Of a stretch of 64,000 nt of DNA, positions 7,343 through 14,130 are shown in pieces. The notes beneath the pieces were generated by a model. That model had not been told where the DNA came from, ran no database searches, and was given only the letters and a program-made list of their open reading frames with translations. The stretch is taken from the NCBI RefSeq assembly GCF_034627025.1, contig NZ_CP141048.1, positions 3,050,001-3,114,000 of the forward strand. The letters run 5' to 3'. Position 1 is the stretch's first letter; every line of letters starts with the position of its first letter. The stretch comes from Microvirga lotononidis (GTDB lineage Bacteria; Pseudomonadota; Alphaproteobacteria; Rhizobiales; Beijerinckiaceae). Position numbers and translations under genes: made by a program.

Positions 7343-9034
7343 TCAGTTGCCCGGCTTGTTGCGGATGGCCTGCTCGACCTGCCGCTTGACGGCCTCCAGG
7401 TTGAAGGACGCCGGGTCCTGCATCGGCGGGTAGTCGATCGCCGTGGCCGCCAGCTTCGCGACCTCCTGCTGGACGGAGACGAAGCGCCAGAACTCGCGAG
7501 CGTAGAAGTCGTTCATGTAGCCGCCGCCGAGATCGTTCAGGCTCTGGCCGCCGATCGACGGCGTCCGCTCGAACGGGTCCTGCCGGATGTTCACCATGAC
7601 CGGCATGTCCGTCGTCACCTTCGGCCCGGGCCAGCCCTGCGGCTGCTGGAAGAACTGGAACTTGAAGTCGCCGATGCGCACTGCGCCGAGCTGCGGGCCG
7701 CCGAAGTAGAAGAACTCGTTTCGGGCCGACGGGCCGTTGCCTTGCAGGAGCGCGAGCTGGTTGTAGCCGTCGAGATGGTTCTTGTAGCTGCGGTCGCCGA
7801 GCTGCACGCCCTTGAGGAGTTGGTCGGTGATGCTCGGATTGCCGGCCGCGGCGAGCAGCGTCGGGAACCAGTCGAGCGCCGAGAAGACGCCGTTCTCGAC
7901 CGCACCGGGCTTGACCTTCCCCGGCCAGCGGATGATCGCGGGGACGCGGAAGCCGCCCTCGTTGACCGTTCCCTTCGTTGCCTTGAACGGCGTCATGCCG
8001 CCGTCGGGCCACGTGAACACCTCGGCGCCGTTATCGGTGGTGAAGATGACGATCGTGTTGTCGGCCTGGCCTGAATCCTCCACGCATTTGAGCAGGGAGC
8101 CGACGCTGTCGTCGAGCTGCGCCATGCCGGCCTCTTCGAGACCGTAATTGCTCGTGCTGTTCATCAGCGCCTGATACTTCGGCGACAGGAACGTCCAGAC
8201 ATGCATGCGGGTGGTGTTGTGCCAGACGAAGTACGGCTTTCGGTCGGTCTTGGCCTTGTCCATGAAGTCGCACGATGCCTTGACCAGCACCTCGTCGAAG
8301 GTGGTCATGTCGTACTTCGCCTTCGGGGTGATGTCGTGCATGTTCGGCACGTTGGTCATGTTGGGATAGGGCGCGAGCGGTCCTTCGTCGACGATCCGCT
8401 GCTTGCCGATCCGGCCCCAACGCGGCTGCTCGGTCTGATCGTCCGTGTCGGTCGCATAGGTGTGCAGCAGATTGCGCGGGCCGACCTTGTCGCGATAGGA
8501 CTGGTCGTCCGGGAACGAGTACCAGTACGGGTCGGACATCGCGTCGAGATGGTACAGGTAGCCGAAGAACTCGTCGAAGCCGTGCAGCGTCGGCAGGTAC
8601 TTGTTCAGGTCGCCGAGATGGTTCTTGCCGAACTGGCCGGTCGAATAGCCCTGCGCCTTGAGGGCGGAGGCGATCGTCGCGGCCTTGTCCGGCATGCCGA
8701 CATCGGCGCCCGCCTGGCCGACGGTGGTGAGTCCCGTGCGCAACGGGATCTCGCCGGTGATGAAGCTCGCCCGGCCCGCCGTGCAGCTCGCCTCGGCGTA
8801 GTAATCGGTGAACATCATGCCCTGCGACGCCAACCGGTCGAGGTTGGGCGTCTTGCCCGACATGATGCCCCGATGATAGGCGCCGATGTTGAACCAGCCG
8901 ACATCGTCGCCCATGATGACGAGGATGTTCGGCCTCTGCTGCGTGCCGGAGGGTGGTGCCTGCGCCAGAGCGGGCGCGATGGCCCACGCGCCGCAGAGCA
9001 TGGACGCTCCGCAGATCAGTGTTTTCAGTTTCAT
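7343..9034 (-). CDS. Secreted arylsulfatase
   Basis: A 563-residue type I sulfatase. Residues 1-25 form a signal peptide (hydrophobic core then PALAQA), so the enzyme is periplasmic. The metal-site Asp pair is in MGDDVGW (residues 43-44). The formylglycine motif CTAGR starts at Cys84, the C-x-A/P-x-R form modified by formylglycine-generating enzyme. Lys137 and His139 (FGKNHLGD) and Asp334/Asn335 (TTDNGAE) complete the usual calcium and sulfate ligands. It hydrolyses sulfate esters; the large size and HGFDEFFGYLYHL stretch fit the arylsulfatase group. GGAGAGGAAG precedes ATG 9034. No sulfatase-maturing gene is adjacent. Confidence 0.92.
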   Translation of the reverse strand: MKLKTLICGASMLCGAWAIAPALAQAPPSGTQQRPNILVIMGDDVGWFNIGAYHRGIMSGKTPNLDRLASQGMMFTDYYAEASCTAGRASFITGEIPLRTGLTTVGQAGADVGMPDKAATIASALKAQGYSTGQFGKNHLGDLNKYLPTLHGFDEFFGYLYHLDAMSDPYWYSFPDDQSYRDKVGPRNLLHTYATDTDDQTEQPRWGRIGKQRIVDEGPLAPYPNMTNVPNMHDITPKAKYDMTTFDEVLVKASCDFMDKAKTDRKPYFVWHNTTRMHVWTFLSPKYQALMNSTSNYGLEEAGMAQLDDSVGSLLKCVEDSGQADNTIVIFTTDNGAEVFTWPDGGMTPFKATKGTVNEGGFRVPAIIRWPGKVKPGAVENGVFSALDWFPTLLAAAGNPSITDQLLKGVQLGDRSYKNHLDGYNQLALLQGNGPSARNEFFYFGGPQLGAVRIGDFKFQFFQQPQGWPGPKVTTDMPVMVNIRQDPFERTPSIGGQSLNDLGGGYMNDFYAREFWRFVSVQQEVAKLAATAIDYPPMQDPASFNLEAVKRQVEQAIRNKPGN

Positions 9035-9334
9035 CGCTCTTCCTCTCCATTCCGCCCCTGGCCGAAGAAGGTTTTGTCATTCGTCGTTGCTGGTGTTCCG
9101 GATCGAGGCGGGACGCGCGCTCCCTCGCGTGTCTCCGGCGGTCGGTGTGATGTCGACGACGGTCATGGCCGTCCCTCGATCCTGGCGCGCCGCCAGTGTC
9201 GCACGGCGGCCGGTCGGCGGGATATCGGGGTCTGCCCTGAACCCGCTGGAGGAAAACCCTGATTTTCACCCTGGCACTTCGGATCGGCGCCGGGGCGATC
9301 AGCAGTGACGGGCGCGTTCCTCGAGGCCGGGCCC
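9035..9334. other. 300-base gap upstream of the sulfatase
   Basis: It must contain the sulfatase promoter. I see no convincing repeat or hairpin, and only a 29-codon minus-strand frame (starting MTVVDITPTAGD) that I cannot support as a gene. Confidence 0.4.
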
Positions 9335-9718
9335 TCACGCCTCCGGCCGGCGGAACGCGCCCTGGACCACCGATCCGCGCCCGATCAGCTCCGGCGGCAG
9401 GTTTTCCCAATCCACCGCCTCGGGTTCGCGGCCGTGCCGATAGACCATCCAGCGGCCCTGCGGGTCCTGGTACACGCCGTAGATCAGGGGGCCGCGCCAC
9501 TCGCCGTGGCCGAGCGACCCGCCGTGGCCGCGCCACTCGCTGCGGCCGTGCCGCTCGCTGGGCGAGGGGCGGACGAGATCGCGCAGGCCCCGCATCACCA
9601 GCCACGCGAGGCCGAGCAACGTCACCGGCCCGGCGACGAGCCACAGGGCTTGGATGAATTCGGGCCAGGTGTGGAATTTCGAGAGCCAATCGGCCCACAG
9701 GCTGTACGGCTGGTCCAT
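9335..9718 (-). CDS. Small membrane-anchored hypothetical protein
   Basis: A 127-residue protein with ATG at 9718 and GAGGGAG upstream. Residues 20-46 hold one hydrophobic segment (FIQALWLVAGPVTLLGLAWL). A basic, glycine-rich linker follows (residues 52-74), then a soluble tail with GVYQDPQGRWMVYRHGREPE. The tail looks like a small beta-sheet module. No family is recognised. It runs in the same direction as the sulfatase, 300 bases upstream of it, and is probably independent. Confidence 0.55.
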   Translation of the reverse strand: MDQPYSLWADWLSKFHTWPEFIQALWLVAGPVTLLGLAWLVMRGLRDLVRPSPSERHGRSEWRGHGGSLGHGEWRGPLIYGVYQDPQGRWMVYRHGREPEAVDWENLPPELIGRGSVVQGAFRRPEA

Positions 9719-10129
9719 CGCGGCAACTCCCTCGAGCGAGACGACCACCAGCGGAAGCTGGTGGCCGGGGAGTTCAGAAGCCGTACGCAGACGACCGCGC
9801 TGCCCTTTCGGCCTTCGCCTTGAACATGCGACAGCGCCTCCCCGGCCATAGGGCTGGGAAGGCATCGTTAGCGGCTGATGCTTGCCGCTGCGTAAGGGGT
9901 TCTGACGCCCCAGAACCGGGTGCGCCCGGTTCCGGTGACGAGATAACACGTAACAGTGGCGAGGGGTCAATGGGGCGCTACCAGGCGGGCCGCACCTCCG
10001 TCATCCCGGGCCGCGCAGCGGAACCCGGTACCCATAACCGGCGACGGTGCATGAAGAGGCGCAACGCCGGGCGTTCTTTTCCTCCAGGTCGTGCTTATGG
10101 GTTTCCACGCCTTCGACGCGCCTCTTCGG
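9719..10129. other. Gene-free stretch with hairpins
   Basis: A perfect hairpin GAACCGGG-TGCG-CCCGGTTC sits at 9913-9932. From about 9999 a sequence starting GTCATCCCGGGCCGCGCAGC resembles one arm of the palindromic elements near 13372 and 47186, suggesting a partial copy. I see no gene on either strand; reading frames here have no plausible start or domain. Confidence 0.45.
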
Positions 10130-10212
10130 GTCGGGATCGCGCAGGGACTGCCTATCAGGGGGGGGCTGAGAACGTCCGCGCCGATATGGATGTTGAAGAA
10201 GTATTCTGGAGC
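10130..10212 (-). pseudogene. Decayed DUF6894 copy
   Basis: Reading from 10212 gives APEYFFNIHIGADVLS, the start of a DUF6894 protein nearly identical to the gene at 6863-7111. The ATG of the intact gene (CAT at 7109-7111 on the plus strand) is replaced by AGC at 10210-10212. A run of eight G residues (10158-10165) adds two bases relative to the intact copy and breaks the frame before the conserved QSLRDPD segment. Beyond that, similarity is lost, so the 3' half is missing. Similarity continues upstream to about 10275, matching 7112-7175, so this is a duplicated locus. Confidence 0.7.
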
Positions 10213-10662
10213 GGCTTGTCTCTGCATGGACGGCGCTTGAGAGCCAAGTTCTCTTGGCGATGAGAGTTCAATGAGAAACGACGCCTGTCCTCTTGGACGC
10301 AGGCGTTTGTCTGAAAGGTGCTAGCAAAAGGTGCTGTCGCGTCTGGTGCCCAGGAGAGGACTGGTTCCCTTTGCCGCTAAGTACGCATAATCAAAGGATA
10401 TTTCTAGCTGGTCGACTGTAATTGTTGAACAGTTGTGTTGTAGTACGAGAACTGCTGCTCTGTAAACCTCGAAGGCGACCCACCTCGTCAGCGGCCTCAC
10501 TGATAATGTGCTTTGTTACGTGTGAGTTTGATAGGTTGGTTAATCGGGCTTGTATGTCTCTCGAAACCCGCCTCATGCAATGCGTAATTAGTACCAGCTT
10601 GCAGGCAGAACCGGTTTCATAGTAACGTTTGATTTCCTCGTACGCTTTACCTTTTAGGGCTA
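10213..10662. other. Gene-poor junction of the AT-richer region
   Basis: It holds the duplicated upstream segment of the DUF6894 locus (to about 10275), a stem ACGCCTG/CAGGCGT near 10284-10309 followed by TTTG, the tRNA-like fragment at 10344-10362, and then AT-richer DNA. A 95-codon minus-strand frame (10391-10678) overlaps the next gene and is not supported. Confidence 0.4.
10344..10362 (-). other. Fragment matching the 3' end of a tRNA-Leu
   Basis: On the minus strand the 19 bases read AGTCCTCTCCTGGGCACCA. From memory this equals the T-arm/acceptor 3' end, including CCA, of a common bacterial tRNA-Leu whose acceptor begins GCCCAGG. The rest of the tRNA is absent. Such orphan 3' ends mark attachment sites of integrative elements; no integrase or complete tRNA-Leu is in the window. 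Confidence 0.5.
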
Positions 10663-11319
10663 ATGGCTTTCTCATCAAAAATCGAAACCCAAGTCTCCGA
10701 AATTCCGGCAGGCGCGTTGAAAGCTGTCCGTCGGGGTTTTGCTATAGCTTCCTCACTGAGCCCCCAGCAGCGAGAGCAATTCTACAGTGACCTTTTCGAG
10801 GCGCTGGAGTCTGGCGTCTCATTTGTTGACCTGAAAGTGGTTGCGGAAGCAGCGGACCTGACCAGATCACAAGCAGCTGATCTTGTTAGTGCCGTATCCA
10901 GTGTAATTGGGCTTATCTCGGAAACTGAGGTCACTGCGGAGGAGTTCGTCGAGGTTGCCCGCGGCCGCCTTTTCGATGAAGAGCAGACTGATCTTGTTAC
11001 AGCTCTTGCCAGGGCCGTCACAGACCGGCGAAGCCCATTGAGCAGTTCTTTAGAGAGGAATTCGCTGGCAAATGAAACACTTCCCTCGCTCCGAGCGTTC
11101 GACGTAACCGTAGATTTGAGACCGCGTTTCGCAGGAGACCAAATCGTCGATGCTGTCGCAGTGGGCCTGCTTCACGTGGATACCGACAGTGAGCCTGAGA
11201 TTTGGCTTCAAGTCTCCCGCGGAGACATCGAACGTATGCGTAATGCTTTGGACAGAGCCCAGAAGCAGATGGCATCGGCCGAAGAGCTATTTCGGAAAGA
11301 CTCCTCAGGCGCGAAATAA
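10663..11319 (+). CDS. Soluble protein of unknown function, COMM-domain-like C-terminus (first gene of AT-rich cassette)
   Basis: A 218-residue soluble protein with no signal peptide or membrane span. Residues 15-135 are predicted nearly all helical (SPQQREQFYSDLFEALESG, then LKVVAEAADLTRSQAADLV). Residues 140-205 look like beta strands and a final helix: LRAFDVTVDLRPRF, VAVGLLHVD, IWLQVSRGDIERMRNALDRA. That order and size recall eukaryotic COMMD proteins (helical N-domain plus COMM domain), but this is a by-eye resemblance, not a search result. The stop TAA shares its last A with the ATG of the next gene (TAATG), so translation is coupled. Codon use is AT-richer than its neighbours, suggesting transfer. 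Confidence 0.65.
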   Translation: MAFSSKIETQVSEIPAGALKAVRRGFAIASSLSPQQREQFYSDLFEALESGVSFVDLKVVAEAADLTRSQAADLVSAVSSVIGLISETEVTAEEFVEVARGRLFDEEQTDLVTALARAVTDRRSPLSSSLERNSLANETLPSLRAFDVTVDLRPRFAGDQIVDAVAVGLLHVDTDSEPEIWLQVSRGDIERMRNALDRAQKQMASAEELFRKDSSGAK

Positions 11320-11588
11320 TGAACAACTTCGAGGTACCGCTAATCGTCTATGTCGCGGTCGGAACTGCTGTGTGTTTTTGCAAGCTCCGGGACGACGGAC
11401 GGAAAATCTATGGCCTCTCGCCGATTTTAACTCGATACATCGGAAACGAGAACCTGAGGCTTGCCGTCGAGGTATTAGTATTCATGTTAATTGGGTGCTT
11501 ATTATCTCATGGCTTAGTTCAGCCTACCACCGCACCGCAGGCATTTGCGGCCGGGCTGGCGTGGACTGGCTTGGCATCAGGAAAATGA
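11319..11588 (+). CDS. Small membrane protein, second gene of AT-rich cassette
   Basis: An 89-residue protein. An N-terminal hydrophobic segment (VPLIVYVAVGTAVCFCKL, residues 6-23) is followed by a short charged loop (RDDGRKIYG), a second span (AVEVLVFMLIGCLLSHGLV, about residues 49-67) and an alanine-rich third hydrophobic stretch near the end. It has TTA codons, which are rare in the high-GC neighbours. Its start overlaps the stop of the preceding gene, and the next gene begins 13 bases after its stop, so the three form one operon. No family is recognised; size and topology resemble small effector or holin-like membrane proteins, which is only a suggestion. Confidence 0.55.
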   Translation: MNNFEVPLIVYVAVGTAVCFCKLRDDGRKIYGLSPILTRYIGNENLRLAVEVLVFMLIGCLLSHGLVQPTTAPQAFAAGLAWTGLASGK

Positions 11589-11601
11589 GTCGGAGTAGCT
11601 T

Positions 11602-12195
11602 ATGAAAACGCTTCGAGACCGTAACCTGCGCCGCTACATTTTTAATGCCTGCATAGTGTCAGCAGGGCTAGCTTGCCTACTTGCTCAGTATGTCCCAGGG
11701 AGCGACTGGGTCGCAGGCTCTGTGGCAGTTCTAAGCGCCGTTATCGCGATTGGAGTCCTAGTAACACGTTCGAGTGAACAGCACGTTCAGGCAGAAGGTT
11801 CAGTAGAGGCGACAGACTATACTGACGCGCAGGGTTTAGTTAGACAACGTTGGGCAAGTTTAATTGCTGAACGGTACTGGTCTGACACGTATAATGCTTT
11901 TTTAGATCACCCGAAGAAGCCTGATTTAGTTTGGGGCGAAAGACTTATTACGCGCCTAGATCAAGGTAGGCGGTCCAACATGGTAGTGCTCAAGAAAGAA
12001 ATTCTACGTCGCAAAGACCCCTTGAAGCATAAAGGTGATGATACCTCCAATCAACTCAACTTCGGGTCAATGACTGTTGAGATTATTGGAGATGAGTTAA
12101 AGGTACGCATGCGTGGTACTCGGAAAATCAGCACTCCTCTTGTTGAGGCAGGAGAGGCGGAAGCCTCTTATCAAAACGCTCGGGTACTACACTGA
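11602..12195 (+). CDS. Two-span membrane protein with cytoplasmic domain, third gene of AT-rich cassette
   Basis: A 197-residue protein with GGAG seven bases before ATG 11602. A basic N-terminus (KTLRDRNLRR) precedes two hydrophobic spans (about residues 12-29 and 36-55: VAGSVAVLSAVIAIGVLVTR). The remaining 140 residues are hydrophilic and mostly helical. The layout, a two-span hairpin followed by a helical cytoplasmic domain, is like SLATT-type membrane effectors of bacterial conflict systems, but no diagnostic motif confirms this. It contains several TTA leucine codons. The last 30 residues may be affected by a frame change, because another open frame continues past the stop to 12328. Confidence 0.6.
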   Translation: MKTLRDRNLRRYIFNACIVSAGLACLLAQYVPGSDWVAGSVAVLSAVIAIGVLVTRSSEQHVQAEGSVEATDYTDAQGLVRQRWASLIAERYWSDTYNAFLDHPKKPDLVWGERLITRLDQGRRSNMVVLKKEILRRKDPLKHKGDDTSNQLNFGSMTVEIIGDELKVRMRGTRKISTPLVEAGEAEASYQNARVLH

Positions 12196-12633
12196 ATATA
12201 ACTACATGAACCGGACTAGCGAGGGGATACTAGCGATAGGGCCCCTTATTTTTTGGCCAAAAATTGTGAAGTGGGTTGTCTACTCGGGAGCGAAGTGGAG
12301 TTCCCCCGTACCCCGTCCTAGCGTCTGAACGCAGAAGCATCAATTTATCCGGCCCGCACGCTAATCCTGTCTTTTTACATTCACAACGAACCCTGTTGAT
12401 TGGAAAGTAACCATCGCCAGGACGGATACCGCTTCTCTTCAAAACTTACTCGCCGCACTCAAATCACTATTAGAGCGCGTCCCAGCCAAAACGGTCTCTC
12501 CCCGCCATGCCCTCGCTTATCGCAAGTATTCACGTCTTTCTCCCGGCATTGGTGCAAGGACCTGGATGGCCGGAACAAGTCCGGCCATGACGGAAATCGT
12601 GCCGGGGCGGCTGACGACATGCGCGATCCTCCC
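12196..12633. other. Trailing edge of the AT-richer region
   Basis: AT-richer DNA continues to about 12480. There are short open frames on both strands, including VDWKVTIARTDTASLQNLLA near 12390-12450, which may be the tail of a broken gene; none has a supported start. A copy of the GGCCGG-type palindrome lies at 12564-12593. No complete gene is seen. Confidence 0.35.
12564..12593. repeat. Dispersed palindrome, GGCCGG family
   Basis: ATGGCCGG-AACAAGT-CCGGCCAT is a perfect eight-base stem with a seven-base loop, followed by GACGG. Close copies occur at 20780, 23304, 47085, 58152 and 63281, always between genes. Confidence 0.65.
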
Positions 12634-13293
12634 TCAAATCCCCTCGCCATTCATGAACCACCATTCCCGGATCTCCCAGCCGTCGCCTTCCTCGCGGTTG
12701 ATGCGCTCCAGATGGGCGGCGAGTTCGTCGCGCAGTTCGTGGAGGCTGCGGCGGGGCTTGGGGGCGTCGATCTCGTATTCGTAGACGGGGGCGTCGGCGG
12801 CGGGCGGGGACGGGCGGGCGTGCCGGTCGATCTCGCCGAGGGTGCGGGTGAGGCGGGCGAGGGTCTGGAGGGAGCGTTCGGCGCGCTCGATGGGCTGGGT
12901 CTCCAGGATTTCGGCATGGCGATCCGCGAGGCTCCAGAGCCGCTCGACGATGTTCTCGCGCGGATGGGCAGAGGCGGCCGAGCGGCGGGGCGGGCGCGGG
13001 GGCTCGGAGGGCGGGGCGTCGTTGGGCCGGCGCGCCGGCGCCGAGCTGCGTCGGGCGATAGCGGGCGGGGGAGGGGCCGCGCCATCGGGGCGCTTCCAGC
13101 CGCCTTCCTTGGCGTAGCGCGAGATGGTCGCGGGCGAGATGCCGAGTTCCTGGCCGATCTTCTTGAACGGGCGGGTGGTGCATTCCACCCATTCGCGCAG
13201 CAGGGCGACCCGCTCCGGCGGGAGCTTCACCCGGAACCCCGAGGGGCTCGCGTGATCCCGGGCGGGCGGGACAGGGGAGGATGGGGAGGTCAT
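12634..13293 (-). CDS. HTH-domain hypothetical protein
   Basis: A 219-residue protein. Residues 22-68 hold a helix-turn-helix (LPPERVALLREWVE, then KKIGQELGISPATISRYAKE) resembling the N-terminal domain of phage terminase small subunits or Hin-type recombinases. A long proline/arginine-rich linker (70-110) leads to a helical region (about 110-145) and an acidic C-terminus with EIREWWFMNGEG. The family appears in Methylobacteriaceae-like genomes as an uncharacterised protein. It is probably DNA-binding. ATG 13293 is the first in-frame start, with weak GAAG upstream. Confidence 0.65.
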   Translation of the reverse strand: MTSPSSPVPPARDHASPSGFRVKLPPERVALLREWVECTTRPFKKIGQELGISPATISRYAKEGGWKRPDGAAPPPPAIARRSSAPARRPNDAPPSEPPRPPRRSAASAHPRENIVERLWSLADRHAEILETQPIERAERSLQTLARLTRTLGEIDRHARPSPPAADAPVYEYEIDAPKPRRSLHELRDELAAHLERINREEGDGWEIREWWFMNGEGI

Positions 13294-13371
13294 GGCAATC
13301 GGTCTTCACAATGCAGGAACAGAACAAGAACATTATAATGTGAGGCGGGGCGCGGTCAAGGTTGGTGCAAC

Positions 13372-13514
13372 CGTCATTCCGGGGCGAGCGTGAGCGAGAA
13401 CCCGGAACCCATAGTCAGGACGTCTCAAGAAGGAGCGAGCGGCGTTTCGCCTTCTGCACTGTCAGCGGTTATGGTTCCGGGTTCGCGCCGAAGGCGCGCC
13501 CCGGAATGACGGGG
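13372..13514. repeat. 140-base imperfect palindromic element
   Basis: The left arm begins GTCATTCCGGGGCG and continues to GAACCCGGAACCCATA. The right arm reads, in inverse orientation, GTCATTCCGGGGCG to GAACCCGGAACCATAA. The arms enclose about 60 bases. It is MITE-like in form but carries no transposase. It lies between the HTH gene and the GIY-YIG gene. Confidence 0.6.
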
Positions 13515-13558
13515 AGCGCGCGCCGTGGGACGCCAGCGATGAACAGAGCGGCCGTGGT

Positions 13559-13846
13559 TCACCGGTTCAAGGTCGGGTACAGATCCGACCAGTCGGGGTT
13601 CATCTCCTCGATCAGGGTGATCTTCCAGTCGCGGCGCCACTTCTTCAGGCTCTTCTCGCGGGCGATGGCCTCGCCGATCCGGTCGTGGACCTCGTACCAG
13701 ACGAGACGGCAGACATCGTAGCGGGCCGAGAAGCCGGGAACGACTTTGCGTTTGTGCCGGTCGACTCGCCGCGCAAGATCGTTCGTCACACCCAGGTAGA
13801 GCGTGCCGTGGCGGCGGCTCGCGAGGAGATGGACAGAGTAGGGCAT
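13559..13846 (-). CDS. GIY-YIG nuclease family protein
   Basis: A 95-residue UvrC/URI-type GIY-YIG protein of the single-domain YhbQ-like group. The first strand is YSVHLLASR, where GIY is replaced, and GTLYLGVTNDLARRV carries the YIG-equivalent YLG plus the conserved Arg. RRVDRHKRK and the C-terminal AIAREKSLKKWRRDWKITLI are typical; Glu in AREKSLK is the expected metal-binding residue. The start is placed at ATG 13846. Function in the cell is unclear for this family, which is often multicopy in rhizobia and may be inactive on DNA. Confidence 0.8.
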   Translation of the reverse strand: MPYSVHLLASRRHGTLYLGVTNDLARRVDRHKRKVVPGFSARYDVCRLVWYEVHDRIGEAIAREKSLKKWRRDWKITLIEEMNPDWSDLYPTLNR

Positions 13847-13944
13847 GGGCTTCTCGCAGTGCGACACCGCTATGATACATTGTGGCATCGTCACCGCAAC
13901 GTTGAGCCTTCCCGCCCGGCCATCCTTCCCGTGGAGACCCTCCC

Positions 13945-14052
13945 GTTGGAACGCCCGTTCCAGCCGTTCCAACCGTTCCAGCGCCGTTCCAGCGGGGCGT
14001 TCCAGGGATTGCCGTTGGGGAAGACCCTGGAACGTTTCATCACCGTTCCAAG
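13945..14052. repeat. Cluster of GTTCCA/TGGAAC hexamers, copy 1
   Basis: Eight occurrences of GTTCCA or its complement lie within about 105 bases (13947, 13957, 13966, 13975, 13986, 13999, 14028, 14045). CGTTCCAGGG (13998-14007) and CCCTGGAACG (14025-14034) form a ten-base hairpin. It lies just upstream of the DMT transporter. A matching cluster is at 16117-16251. Confidence 0.75.
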
Positions 14053-14130
14053 GGTGATCGATCAGTTATCATCATTTGTGCTGATGCATGGCTGAGCGTA
14101 TTCGAGGAGGGTCGAAAGGGACGGAATGCC

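Noticed and set aside
9967..10227. An 86-codon frame treated as a functional DUF6894 gene
   Set aside because: Only the first 16 residues after MQRQA match; the rest is frameshifted and unrelated, and the true start codon is lost.
10284..10309. Stem ACGCCTG/CAGGCGT as a terminator
   Set aside because: Seven-base stem with a twelve-base loop and only TTTG after; no gene ends just upstream on that strand.
10391..10678. A 95-codon minus-strand frame at the edge of the AT-richer cassette
   Set aside because: It overlaps the start of the better-supported cassette gene, lacks a ribosome site and shows no domain. It is kept only as a possibility.
12113..12328. A 71-codon plus-strand frame overlapping the end of the third cassette gene
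   Set aside because: No ribosome site or homology; it may reflect a frame change at the gene end but is not supported as a separate gene.
12400..13338. A 312-codon plus-strand frame opposite the HTH protein
   Set aside because: It is glycine/arginine-rich low-complexity shadow sequence of the minus-strand gene.
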